Numbered from the stretch's first letter, positions 17,527 through 26,312 are shown. The stretch: DNA of 64,000 nucleotides from Parabacteroides sp. (GCA_022775005.1 JALFJR010000066.1:1-64000), one strand, 5' to 3'. Notes: generated from the letters alone by a model not told the origin. Numbers and translations are program-made.

Positions 17527-19068
17527 ATGAAACATTTCAACAGTAAAGCGTGCATCCTTGGCTTAGGTGTGATCATCGGCGCAGGCATCATGATCGCCAC
17601 CTACAAGACCTCGGTCTATTTCTCGACCGACGAATCCTGCATGATGTGCCATGTGCACCCGCATGTAGAGAACAGTTGGAAACTCTCTAAACATGTCAAC
17701 AACGGAAGTGGCGTGAAGACGCACTGCGTGGCTTGCCACCTGCCGCCTCAAAACCAGACCTGGGAGCATTACAGCGCCAAGGCGAAATTGGGCTTAAAAG
17801 ATGTTTGGGCCTACCTGACAAAAGACAGTGCCGATTTTCAATGGGACACCAAGTCGGAGTTGGAGCATGCCGTGACCTACATTCCCAACGCCTCCTGCAA
17901 GGAGTGCCATCAGAACCTCTTCCCGGAGGGTATCACCGACGATGGTGTGACAGCGCACCTCTATTATGAGGACAACGAGGAGAAGCTGAACCTGCAGTGT
18001 ATCAGTTGCCACCTCGATGCCGGACACTATAACCCCAACTATGTCCACTCCAAACTGGCCGGTGTACCCGGTGCCAACAATGCGCAAGCGGTTGATACCA
18101 GCCTCTTCTATAAAGAGCCGACGACGGTGACCAGCTTCACGGATTACGTGGAGCAGATCCCGGGAACCATGGTCGCTTTCAAGATGATCGCCGTGCCGGG
18201 TGGTAGCTTCCAAATGGGTAGTCAGAACAACGAGCCATTCCACCAAGCAGATGAGGCCCCCCTGCACAAAGTGACACTCGACCCCTTCTTCATGGCAGAG
18301 GTGGAAGTGACCTGGGATCAATATTGGGCTTTCTACGCACAGACCATGAGTGAGGGACGTACACCGCCCGAGACAGTTTACGCCAACAACAGCAATCCCG
18401 ATGTAGATGCCATTTCTGGCCCTACTCCTCCGTTTGGTTTCCCCGATCAAGGATGGGGCGGTGGCGATCGTCCGGCCATCACGATGACACACTATGCCGC
18501 AGAGACCTTTTGCCAATGGCTCTCCAAGCAAACCGGCAAGAAATATCGCCTGCCGACCGAGGCAGAATGGGAGTATGCCGCTCGTGGTGGCACGGAGACT
18601 CCCTACTTCTTTACGGGCAACCCGAAAGACTTCTCCGACCAGGGCTTCTGGCGTAAGTTCTTCGACGCAAAGACCGACAGCATCAGCAGCTACGTGATCT
18701 ACGCCAAGAACAGCAAGAACAAGACAGCCGAGCCCTCAGCGGTCAAGGCGAACCCCTTCGGCTTGAAGAACATGCTGGGCAACATCATGGAGTATTGCGC
18801 CGACAAGTACAACCCGGAGGCATACAGCAAGTTGGGCGACAACGCACATAACCCGCTGATCACCGAAGGTGAGGAATGGGTAGTGCGTGGCGGCAACTAC
18901 ACCTCCGACGCAGCAGACCTGCGTTGCGCGGCTCGTGGCTACACCAAGCACGATGCCTGGTTGAAGACCGACCCACAGCAGCCGAAGAGTATCTGGTGGT
19001 ATTCTGACATCCGAGGCATTGGCTTCCGTGTCGTATGCGAGCCGGATGCGGCTATCGCCACAAAGTAA
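17527..19068 (+). CDS. NapC/NrfH-like tetraheme cytochrome c fused to an FGE-sulfatase (SUMF1-like) domain
   Basis: 513 residues. A single N-terminal membrane anchor (about 8-25) is followed by four heme-binding CxxCH motifs (CMMCH 38-42, CVACH 67-71, CKECH 124-128, CISCH 158-162), as in NapC/NrfH quinol dehydrogenases. A linker leads to an FGE-sulfatase domain at about 218-508 (PGGSFQMGSQNN, YRLPTEAEWEYAARGG, RCAARG, GIGFRVVCE). The catalytic cysteine pair of true formylglycine-generating enzymes is not seen in the RGGNYTSDAADLRC region. The protein should take electrons from menaquinol, or give them back, on the periplasmic face. It heads a run with two Tat-exported sugar-active enzymes. 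Partner and substrate are unknown. Confidence 0.9.
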   Translation: MKHFNSKACILGLGVIIGAGIMIATYKTSVYFSTDESCMMCHVHPHVENSWKLSKHVNNGSGVKTHCVACHLPPQNQTWEHYSAKAKLGLKDVWAYLTKDSADFQWDTKSELEHAVTYIPNASCKECHQNLFPEGITDDGVTAHLYYEDNEEKLNLQCISCHLDAGHYNPNYVHSKLAGVPGANNAQAVDTSLFYKEPTTVTSFTDYVEQIPGTMVAFKMIAVPGGSFQMGSQNNEPFHQADEAPLHKVTLDPFFMAEVEVTWDQYWAFYAQTMSEGRTPPETVYANNSNPDVDAISGPTPPFGFPDQGWGGGDRPAITMTHYAAETFCQWLSKQTGKKYRLPTEAEWEYAARGGTETPYFFTGNPKDFSDQGFWRKFFDAKTDSISSYVIYAKNSKNKTAEPSAVKANPFGLKNMLGNIMEYCADKYNPEAYSKLGDNAHNPLITEGEEWVVRGGNYTSDAADLRCAARGYTKHDAWLKTDPQQPKSIWWYSDIRGIGFRVVCEPDAAIATK

Positions 19069-19114
19069 ACAACGTATTTTATAAACATATTATAGATATA
19101 AAACAGTATATATC

Positions 19115-20500
19115 ATGAAAAAAGAAAACGGAATCAGCAGACGTTCCTTCTTGAAGAGTTCTGCTTTAGCAGGTGCGCTGGGCGCAATCGGAACAGGTAG
19201 CACCATGAGTGTATTAACCAGTTGTGGTGGTGGCGAGGGTGCCGCTAACGCCAACAAGCCGTTGAAACAACCGGGCGAGTATTACATCCCCGAGTTGCCG
19301 GATCTGGCTGCTGACGGCAAAGAATTGAAAGCCGGTGTGATCGGTTGTGGTGGCCGTGGTTCAGGTGCCGCATTCAACTTCTTGAACGCTGCCAATGGCG
19401 TAACAATCACAGCCTTGGGCGATACCTTCCAAGAGCGTGTGGATGATTTGGCCAAGAAATTGAAAGATGAGAAGGGCATCGACGTGCCTGCCGACCATCG
19501 CTTCGTCGGCTTGGATGCCTATAAGCAGGTGATCGATAGCGGTGTGGATGTAGTGATCGTGGCTACTCCTCCCCTCTTCCGTCCGATCCACTTCCAATAC
19601 GCAACCGAGAAGGGCAAACACTCCTTCTTGGAGAAACCGATCTGCGTAGATCCGGTCGGCTATCGTACAATCATGGCTACTGCGAAGCAGGCACAGGCGA
19701 AGAACCTCTGCGTCGTAACTGGTACGCAACGTCACCACCAGCGTAGCTATGTAGAGTCCTACAAGAAGGTGATGGAGGGCTTGATCGGCGAGATCACCGG
19801 CGGTATCGTTTACTGGAACCAGAGCATGCTGTGGTATCGTGAGCGTCAGGCTGGCTGGAACGACTGCGAGTATATGATCAAGGACTGGGTGAACTGGAAA
19901 TGGCTCTCTGGCGACCATATCGTAGAGCAGCACGTGCATAACATCGACGTATTCACTTGGTTCAGCGGTTTGAAACCAGTGAAGGCAGTCGGCTTCGGCT
20001 CTCGTCAGCGCCGTATCACAGGTGACCAATACGATAACTTCAGCGTAGATTTCACGATGGAGAACGGCATCCACCTGCACAGTATGTGTCGCCAGATCGA
20101 CGGTTGCGCCAACAACGTCAGCGAGTTCATCCAGGGTACGAAGGGTTCTTGGGACAGCTCTACAATGGAGATCAAGGACTTGGCAGGCAACGTGATCTGG
20201 AAATATGACAGCGAGGCAGAGAAGGCCAACTTCAAGCAGACCGATCCCTACACGCTGGAGCACGTGAACTGGATCAACTGCATCCGTCAGGGCAAGCCGA
20301 TCATGCAAGCTACGGAGACAGCCGTATCTAACATGGCGGCGATCATGGGTCGTGAGTCAGCTTACTCAGGTGCGGAGACCACTTGGGATCAGATGACCGC
20401 TTCTCAATTGGACTATACGCCGAAGGATTTGAACCTCGGCAAGATGGATATGAGTGGATTCGTGGTTCAGGTTCCGGGTAAGCCCATTGATAAGAAATAA
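19115..20500 (+). CDS. Tat-exported Gfo/Idh/MocA family oxidoreductase
   Basis: 461 residues. A twin-arginine signal (ISRRSFLKSSALAGAL) is followed by a possible lipobox (VLTSC), implying export of a folded, cofactor-loaded protein. The Rossmann motif GVIGCGGRGSG binds NAD(P), EKPICVDP is the family's EKP motif, and GDHIVEQHVHNIDVF carries likely catalytic residues. The family oxidises sugars or glycosides at C-3 or similar positions. Because NAD is scarce in the periplasm, it probably keeps its cofactor bound and needs an electron acceptor; the cytochrome encoded 46 nt upstream is a natural candidate. The link is an inference. Confidence 0.92.
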   Translation: MKKENGISRRSFLKSSALAGALGAIGTGSTMSVLTSCGGGEGAANANKPLKQPGEYYIPELPDLAADGKELKAGVIGCGGRGSGAAFNFLNAANGVTITALGDTFQERVDDLAKKLKDEKGIDVPADHRFVGLDAYKQVIDSGVDVVIVATPPLFRPIHFQYATEKGKHSFLEKPICVDPVGYRTIMATAKQAQAKNLCVVTGTQRHHQRSYVESYKKVMEGLIGEITGGIVYWNQSMLWYRERQAGWNDCEYMIKDWVNWKWLSGDHIVEQHVHNIDVFTWFSGLKPVKAVGFGSRQRRITGDQYDNFSVDFTMENGIHLHSMCRQIDGCANNVSEFIQGTKGSWDSSTMEIKDLAGNVIWKYDSEAEKANFKQTDPYTLEHVNWINCIRQGKPIMQATETAVSNMAAIMGRESAYSGAETTWDQMTASQLDYTPKDLNLGKMDMSGFVVQVPGKPIDKK

Positions 20501-20505
20501 GAACC

Positions 20506-21423
20506 ATGGATAGAAGAAACTTTATCAGAACAGGTATGGCGGGTGCGGCAATCGCGATGAGCGGTTCCACCCTCGCCGCTTGTGCGTCAAAACCGACTGA
20601 AGCTGCGGCCGAGAAGCCAGGCAAAGGCTTAGAGCTGAAGCTCTCCTTGCAAGAAAACAAGGCTCCGGGCAAGACCTTGGAGGAGCAGTTCGACTACATG
20701 GAGGCAAATGGCGTTGTCGGTTTTGAGCCGGGAGGTGGCGACCTACCGCAACGGGTAGAGAGCCTGAAGAAAATGCTGAGTGGCCGCAATATCCAGGTCA
20801 GCGCGATCTGTGCCGGCTTCAAAGGATTCATTCTTTCTACGGATCCGGCTATCCGCAAGCAGTGCATGGACACCATGAAGGAGATCATCGCCGCTGCGGG
20901 TGAGTTAGGCTCTACCGGCGTGATCATCGTGCCAGCGTTCAACAGCCAGGTTCCGGTGTTACCGCACAACAAGGAAACCAGAGATTTCCTCTGCGAGCAG
21001 TTCAATGAGATGGGTACTTATGCCGCACAGCATGGAACGACTGTGATCTTTGAGCCGTTGAACCGCCGCGAGTGCTTCTACCTGCGCCAGGTGGCGGATG
21101 CCGCTTCACTTTGCCGAGACATCAACAATCCCGGCGTGCGTTGCATGGGCGACTTCTGGCACATGACTTGGGAGGAGACCTCCGATATGGGTGCTTTCAT
21201 CTCCGCCGGCAAATACCTACAGCATGTGCATGTGGCCAGCCGTAAGAACCGTAACATTCCGGGTACGGATGGCGAGGCGGATAACTATGTAGAGGGATTC
21301 CGTGGTTTGAAGATGATTGGCTACGACAAGTATGTCAGCTTCGAGTGCGGTTGTCCCGAGGATCGTGAAGCCCCCATCACCGCCGCCTTGAAGTTGCTGC
21401 GTGAGCAATGGGAGCAGGCTTAA
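20506..21423 (+). CDS. Tat-exported sugar isomerase/epimerase-like TIM barrel protein
   Basis: 305 residues. A twin-arginine signal (MDRRNFIRTGMAGAAIAMSG) ends at the lipobox LAAC, so a lipoprotein outside the cytoplasm. The rest is a xylose-isomerase-like (AP endonuclease 2) TIM barrel with likely metal ligands in VIFEPLNRRE, MGDFWHM, HVHVASRK and SFECGC. Five nt separate it from the oxidoreductase gene. It may isomerise, epimerise or cleave the keto-sugar made by that enzyme, as in Bacteroides 3-keto-glycoside pathways; this role is inferred. Confidence 0.9.
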   Translation: MDRRNFIRTGMAGAAIAMSGSTLAACASKPTEAAAEKPGKGLELKLSLQENKAPGKTLEEQFDYMEANGVVGFEPGGGDLPQRVESLKKMLSGRNIQVSAICAGFKGFILSTDPAIRKQCMDTMKEIIAAAGELGSTGVIIVPAFNSQVPVLPHNKETRDFLCEQFNEMGTYAAQHGTTVIFEPLNRRECFYLRQVADAASLCRDINNPGVRCMGDFWHMTWEETSDMGAFISAGKYLQHVHVASRKNRNIPGTDGEADNYVEGFRGLKMIGYDKYVSFECGCPEDREAPITAALKLLREQWEQA

Positions 21424-21433
21424 CACTGTATAT

Positions 21434-22147
21434 ATGGCTATTGTTTATGCAAATATGAGATTGAGTGAGGTGGTGGAAGAGCACCCCTCACTCATTCGTG
21501 TAGTCAATCGCTTCGGGATTCGCTTGGGTTTAGGCGACAAGAGCGTGCGCACCCTCTGCGAGGAACATGCGTTAGACACCGACTTCCTCTTGACCATACT
21601 GAACACCTATCTCAATGAAGAGTATTTCCCCGAGAAGAAGCTACAGACTTTCCATGTCTCCCAACTAATCGGCTACCTCACGAAGACCAACCAAGATTAC
21701 CTGCGCAATCAACTGCCCAACATCGAGCGGCATTTAGGCTATTTCATCCAGCATAGCCCACAAGGCAATCAATCCTTGGCCCTCTTAGGTCGCTTCTTCG
21801 CCTCTTTCAAAGCAGAACTGACCGCACGTATCCGGGAAGACGAGGAACGCAGATTCCCCTATTGCCGACAGCTCATTAAGGGTAATCCGTTGCCAGAGCT
21901 ATCCAGGAGCCTGCAACAGCAGACCAACCAACCAACGGATGACTCCATCGAAGCACTCTTGGCTGACTTGAAAAGCATTATGGTGAAACACTTGACCGGA
22001 GCGTTCAACGATAACCTTTGCTGTGCTGTACTGCTCGCTATCTGCAGCTTGGAGAAAGACATCAAGCAACACAACCGCATTCGCTATCGCATCCTCCAGC
22101 CGATGATCCTCTCAATGGAACAATCATGCGCCGAAACAAGAAGATAG
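21434..22147 (+). CDS. RIC/ScdA-like helical protein with degenerate hemerythrin ligands
   Basis: About 237 residues, cytoplasmic, mostly helical. The N-terminus (MRLSEVVEEHPSLIRVVNRFGI) resembles the ScdA_N/DUF542 module of RIC di-iron repair proteins. The rest has the plan of a hemerythrin-like bundle (LPNIERHLGYF, IREDEERRFPYC, IKQHNRIRYRILQP). Several His ligands expected in YtfE/ScdA are replaced, so iron binding is doubtful. The ATG at 21434 is chosen; an earlier frame start at 21401 overlaps the preceding gene. It overlaps the LuxR gene by 22 nt. It may sense nitrosative or redox stress, or be a non-enzymatic partner of the regulator. Confidence 0.75.
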   Translation: MAIVYANMRLSEVVEEHPSLIRVVNRFGIRLGLGDKSVRTLCEEHALDTDFLLTILNTYLNEEYFPEKKLQTFHVSQLIGYLTKTNQDYLRNQLPNIERHLGYFIQHSPQGNQSLALLGRFFASFKAELTARIREDEERRFPYCRQLIKGNPLPELSRSLQQQTNQPTDDSIEALLADLKSIMVKHLTGAFNDNLCCAVLLAICSLEKDIKQHNRIRYRILQPMILSMEQSCAETRR

Positions 22148-22695
22148 CCCTGATCCTCAAAGACACCCTGCGTAGTTGCGGCCTGCAAAGCCTGTTGGTG
22201 GACTATTTCCAGCCCGTGGAGATTTCCCCATTCCCTACGTTAGAGGCGTTGCAAGCCAATGGAATGGAGAGTTTCGACTATTACTTTACCGAGGCGGAAC
22301 TATTCACCGAGGGAGCCGACTATTTCTTGCCACGCCGCAACAAGACCATCGTCGTGGTCAGTCACAGCGAGGCAACGCACAACGGCAACACCTTGCAACG
22401 CTTAGCGACCGACCTCACGCCCGAACAATTGATTGAGCAGCTGCAACAAATCTTCGAGGCCACGCCTCAACAGGAGTTCGAGGGCAGCAAAGAGCTCTCC
22501 ACTCGTGAGATCGACGTGCTGCAGCTGGTAGCGAAAGGCATCACCAACAAGGAAATTGCCGACAAGCTGAACATCAGTCTCAACACCGTCTTGACCCACC
22601 GCAAGAACATCACGACCAAGTTAGGCATCAAGACAGTCTCCGGCCTCACCTTCTACGCCATCATGAATGGCTTCCTATCCGGAGAGGAATTCTGA
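22126..22695 (+). CDS. LuxR-type HTH regulator
   Basis: 189 residues. A C-terminal GerE/LuxR helix-turn-helix (about 122-180; STREIDVLQLVAKGITNKEIADKLNIS) follows a receiver-like N-terminal region (MRRNKKIALILKDTLRSCGLQSLLVDYF) without an obvious phospho-acceptor Asp. It starts inside the RIC-like gene, so the two are translated together and likely act together. The position at the end of the cytochrome/Tat enzyme run suggests it controls that run or reports on redox state; this is an inference. Confidence 0.88.
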   Translation: MRRNKKIALILKDTLRSCGLQSLLVDYFQPVEISPFPTLEALQANGMESFDYYFTEAELFTEGADYFLPRRNKTIVVVSHSEATHNGNTLQRLATDLTPEQLIEQLQQIFEATPQQEFEGSKELSTREIDVLQLVAKGITNKEIADKLNISLNTVLTHRKNITTKLGIKTVSGLTFYAIMNGFLSGEEF

Positions 22696-22768
22696 GGTTT
22701 CTAATCAGATAAAATTTTAAAGTAGCCTAAAAATTGGCAATTCTCTTCTTTCCCTTTCCTTTTCCTAT

Positions 22769-22776
22769 TACCTTTG
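22769..22776 (+). promoter_or_regulatory. -7 promoter element before the 118-residue gene
   Basis: TACCTTTG, 25 nt before the ATG at 22802; T/C-rich DNA precedes it, with no exact TTTG. Confidence 0.5.
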
Positions 22777-22801
22777 TGAGCAAACAGGTGTTGAATCTAC
22801 T

Positions 22802-23158
22802 ATGTACCGTATAGAAAAAAGGAAAGCTGTTCGTTGGATTTGTATGATCTTGTTACTGCTCATACAGTTTGATGCGTATGGATACGACGCATTGAATGCC
22901 ATGACCCAAGAGACAGCCTACATCAGTCTATACGAAGAGACCATAGATGCAGACACCGAACAAACCGAATGGTCAGACTACCGCTATCGAGTGGTGAAGC
23001 AGAGGGCTGAACTGAAATTCACGGCTATTGCCCAAGGGGTAGTTGCCGCATTCCTATCAGACAGCGTAACAAAACCCATACATGCGTTCATCCCTGCAAC
23101 ACCTTTAGGATCTATCGTTTCACATGTTAATTTACTCTATTGCACATTCCTGATTTAG
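22802..23158 (+). CDS. hypothetical exported or membrane-anchored protein
   Basis: 118 residues. A basic start (MYRIEKRKAVRW) is followed by a hydrophobic segment ICMILLLLIQFDAYGYDA that could be a signal peptide or anchor. An acidic part (YEETIDADTEQTEW) follows, and a hydrophobic end. No family recognised. A good -7 promoter box 25 nt upstream and its isolated position support a real gene. The following 167 nt to the TPR gene hold no feature I can name. Confidence 0.6.
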   Translation: MYRIEKRKAVRWICMILLLLIQFDAYGYDALNAMTQETAYISLYEETIDADTEQTEWSDYRYRVVKQRAELKFTAIAQGVVAAFLSDSVTKPIHAFIPATPLGSIVSHVNLLYCTFLI

Positions 23159-23325
23159 GCCAAGCCACGGTCTAATCATTTGTGCGTGAACAACGCTTTT
23201 GAGGAATAGATCATAATCCTTTCCATCTAATTTGCATTTCGGATTTGGCATGTTATCGGCTTGTCAAACCACGTTGCATGGAATACGTACATCATAATAT
23301 TATCTAATCATAAATAAAGACAAAC

Positions 23326-24072
23326 ATGAAAAAAGTAGTCGTATTGGCAGCATGCTGCCTATTATCCATCGGAAACAGTTTTGCACAAGACGCTGACGCA
23401 TTGAGAGATGCGGGTGATGCTGCGATGAAAGCAAAAGATTACCCAACAGCCGTAGCGAAATACAGCGAGTATTTGAAGCAAAACAACTATCAAGACACCG
23501 TTCGTATCTTTAATTGTGGTTTCGCCGCCAACCAAGCGAAGAATTATGCGGAGGCTGCTAAGTTTTTCGATATGGCAGTCAAGATGAACTATAACATGGA
23601 CGATGCCTATGTAGGTGCAGCCATGGCCTATCGCAATCTCAACCAGACAGAGGATTTCTTGCGCACGACAGAGGCAGGCCTCAAAGCCATCCCCGCAGAC
23701 AACAAAAACAAAGCCAACTTAGAGAAACTGGTTTACGCCTATTGCATCAAACAGGGACAGGCAGCCCAGAAGAAGGGGGACTTGACTGCCGCTGAGAAGA
23801 TGTACAAGGAGGTGGTCGATCTTTCCAACAAGAGTTATCAAAGCAAGGCTTACTATTGCCTGGGTGCCATGATGTATGGAAACGGAGCCAAGATACTGCA
23901 AGCCGCCACACCGATCGCCACTTCTGATCCGGAGAAATACAAAGCGGAGAAGGCTAAAGCGGATAAGGATTTCAAGGCTGCCAAGGAGTACCTCACCCAA
24001 GCCGTTGCCTTGGATCCCAACGACGAGAACTCCAAAAAGATTTTGGCTTCCATTGATGAAGTGCTGAAATAG
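23326..24072 (+). CDS. periplasmic tetratricopeptide-repeat protein
   Basis: 248 residues with a signal peptide (MKKVVVLAACCLLSIGNSFA). Helical TPR motifs run through the mature part (for example GDAAMKAKDYPTAVAKYSEYLKQ and AAKEYLTQAVALDPNDE). Such proteins are scaffolds for protein-protein contact in the periplasm; the partner is unknown. Probably a single gene, ended by the terminator at 24115-24150. Confidence 0.88.
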   Translation: MKKVVVLAACCLLSIGNSFAQDADALRDAGDAAMKAKDYPTAVAKYSEYLKQNNYQDTVRIFNCGFAANQAKNYAEAAKFFDMAVKMNYNMDDAYVGAAMAYRNLNQTEDFLRTTEAGLKAIPADNKNKANLEKLVYAYCIKQGQAAQKKGDLTAAEKMYKEVVDLSNKSYQSKAYYCLGAMMYGNGAKILQAATPIATSDPEKYKAEKAKADKDFKAAKEYLTQAVALDPNDENSKKILASIDEVLK

Positions 24073-24114
24073 AAAACTTCATTTTTCAACATACAACTTG
24101 ATTCCAAGGGGAAG

Positions 24115-24150
24115 GGAGGGTACGCTCCATGCACATACCCTCCTATTTTT
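24115..24150. terminator. intrinsic terminator between convergent genes
   Basis: Stem GGAGGGTA (24115-24122) / TACCCTCC (24136-24143) followed by TATTTTTATTTT. It ends the TPR gene on the plus strand. The convergent WlbA-like gene ends at 24154, so it may also help on the minus strand. Confidence 0.8.
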
Positions 24151-24153
24151 ATT

Positions 24154-25185
24154 TTATGACAAATTTCCTGTCTCCTTCACGGCATAAATGCGACGGATGA
24201 TATCGACGACCTTCAAACCCTCCAAGGCAGTGGTCGTGATGGTGGCACCCGCCTCTCCGCTCAAGGCCTCCACCACATTCCGAATCACGAAGTTATGGTT
24301 TTGCGCCGACCCTTTATAAGGACCGTAATCATTGCCCGGATTGGTCGGTGCCAAAGTAGGCATCTCATAATCTTGCACATGGCAATAGGTCACCTCGTTC
24401 ATGTATTGTCCGCCGATCTTCACGCTTCCCTTCTCTGCCACGATGGTCATGCTGCTCTCCAAGTTCTTATCCCACACCGCCGTAGAGTAGTTCAAGCAGC
24501 CCATGCCTCCTTTGGCGAATCGAAAATTGACAAAGCCGGAATCCTCGAAAGCGGTCAGCGACTGGTGGTTGAAATCAGCAAAACGGCCCTGAATATCGCA
24601 GATATCGCCAAACAGCCAATACATAATGTCAATAAAGTGCGAGAACTGCGTGAACAGCGTGCCACCATCCAACGCCGCATCGCCGTGCCAGCCACCCGGT
24701 TTGTAATAACGGGCATCGCGGTTCCAATAGCAATTCAGCTGCACCATATAGATCTGCCCCAACTTACCGGAGTCAATCAACTCCTTGATCCAGACCGAGG
24801 GAGGCGAATAGCGATTCTGCATCACGCAGAACACCTCCCGACGTTGCTTCAAGGCGGTTTGCAAGACAGCCTCCGCATCGGTGCGTGTAAGCGCCATCGG
24901 CTTCTCGATCACCACATGATGACCGGCCTCCAACGACTGGATGGCTAACGCGGCGTGCAAGCCATTGGGCACACAGATGTTGATCACATCAATCGCCAAA
25001 TCAGCGGCCAAAAGAGCCTCTATCGTGTTGAAAAAAGGAACGGGATAGGCCTCAATGCCCAACTCCTCCTGCGGACGAACGTCGCACAACGCCACCAACT
25101 CAGCTCCCGCATCCCGGGTAACCATCTCTGCATGGCGCTTTCCTATATGGCCGCAACCGACTACGGCAAAACGGATTTTCTTCAT
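24154..25185 (-). CDS. Gfo/Idh/MocA oxidoreductase, WlbA/WbpB-like
   Basis: 343 residues, no signal peptide, cytoplasmic. NAD-binding VVGCGHIGKRHAE is at the N-terminus, VVIEKPMALT is the EKP motif, and CYWNRDARYYKPGGWHGDAALDGG resembles the active-site region of UDP-N-acetyl-glucosaminuronate 3-dehydrogenases. These oxidise C-3 so that a DegT aminotransferase can add an amino group, giving 2,3-diamino sugars. Exactly such an aminotransferase gene lies upstream with a 4-nt overlap. The assignment to this pathway is by pairing and motif; other steps are not in the window. Confidence 0.85.
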   Translation of the reverse strand: MKKIRFAVVGCGHIGKRHAEMVTRDAGAELVALCDVRPQEELGIEAYPVPFFNTIEALLAADLAIDVINICVPNGLHAALAIQSLEAGHHVVIEKPMALTRTDAEAVLQTALKQRREVFCVMQNRYSPPSVWIKELIDSGKLGQIYMVQLNCYWNRDARYYKPGGWHGDAALDGGTLFTQFSHFIDIMYWLFGDICDIQGRFADFNHQSLTAFEDSGFVNFRFAKGGMGCLNYSTAVWDKNLESSMTIVAEKGSVKIGGQYMNEVTYCHVQDYEMPTLAPTNPGNDYGPYKGSAQNHNFVIRNVVEALSGEAGATITTTALEGLKVVDIIRRIYAVKETGNLS

Positions 25186-26312
25186 TTCAATGCTTTTACT
25201 GATTCAATAATCGTCTGTATCTCCTTCTCCCGCATCTCGGTATGGATCGGGAGCGAGAGCACACTTCGGCTCAACCGCTGGGCAACCGGGCACTCACCCA
25301 CCACACGTGCCTTTCCCTGCATCACCACCTGCTCGGTGAGCGAGAGCGGGTAATACACCATCGAGGGGACACCTTGCGCCTTCAAAGCGGCTTGCCAAGC
25401 CTCCCGTTTATCGGCCGGCACCTGCACGGTATATTGGTGATACACATGCGTAGAATAGGGGGCACGCCAAGGGGTTTGCAATGCGGACAACGCAGCGAAA
25501 GCGGTATCATAACGGGCGGCTACCACCTGACGGGCAGCGGTAAACTCCGCTAAATGCGCCAACTTCACCCGCAACACCGCCGCTTGCAACGTGTCTAAGC
25601 GGGAGTTGCAACCTATGATCTGGTGGTGATATTTCACCTGCTGCCCATGCGTAGCCATCATGCGAGCCCGCTCCGCCAAAGCGACCTCTTTCGTAAGCAG
25701 TGCTCCGCCATCTCCATAGCAGGCCAACGGTTTGGAGGGAAAGAAAGAGGTGGTTCCTATATCACCCATCAAGCCGGCCTGTTCGACATGCCCATCCGAG
25801 AAGCGATAGGTCGCCCCAAGCGACTGGGCATTGTCTTCAATCACCCGCAGCTGATGTCGTTTTGCCCAGCACAAGATCGGCTCCATATCGGCACATTGCC
25901 CAAAGAGATGCACCACCACAATCGCCTTGGTACGTTCGCTCAACGCCGCCTCCAACTGCGTGGGATCGAGATTAAACGTACGGGGATCCACATCCACCAA
26001 CACGGGGGTGAGCCCTAACAACAATGCCGCTTCGGCAGCGGCTATATAGGTAAAGGCGGGGACGATAATCTCGTCACCCGCCTTTAAATCCAAGGCCATC
26101 AATGCGATCTGCAAAGCGTCTGTCCCATTGCCACAGGTCACGACATGCGCTCCTCCCAAATAGGCAGAGAGCTCAGCGGTAAAGGCCTTCACGGCCGGGC
26201 CATTGATGAAGGAGCTCTGCTCCAGCACGGCACGCATCGCAGGGTCTATCTCCGCACGCAAGCGTTCATACTGCCTGCGCAAATCCACCATCTGGATCGC
26301 CTCTGCACCCAT
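25182..26312 (-). CDS. DegT/DnrJ/EryC1/StrS aminotransferase (WlbC/WbpE-like)
   Basis: 376 residues, PLP-dependent sugar aminotransferase. CGNGTDALQIAL binds the cofactor phosphate, VIEDNAQSLGA holds the cofactor Asp, and the Schiff-base Lys is in SFFPSKPLACYGDGGA. It would transfer an amino group to the keto-sugar formed by the next gene's product. Its ATG overlaps the metG stop by one nt (TAATG) and its stop overlaps the oxidoreductase start by 4 nt, so the three genes are translated as a coupled unit. Confidence 0.9.
   Translation of the reverse strand: MGAEAIQMVDLRRQYERLRAEIDPAMRAVLEQSSFINGPAVKAFTAELSAYLGGAHVVTCGNGTDALQIALMALDLKAGDEIIVPAFTYIAAAEAALLLGLTPVLVDVDPRTFNLDPTQLEAALSERTKAIVVVHLFGQCADMEPILCWAKRHQLRVIEDNAQSLGATYRFSDGHVEQAGLMGDIGTTSFFPSKPLACYGDGGALLTKEVALAERARMMATHGQQVKYHHQIIGCNSRLDTLQAAVLRVKLAHLAEFTAARQVVAARYDTAFAALSALQTPWRAPYSTHVYHQYTVQVPADKREAWQAALKAQGVPSMVYYPLSLTEQVVMQGKARVVGECPVAQRLSRSVLSLPIHTEMREKEIQTIIESVKALK

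Noticed and set aside
19361-20308. 315-codon minus-strand frame opposite the Gfo/Idh/MocA gene
   Set aside because: Antisense shadow caused by codon bias of the real gene; no promoter or family features.
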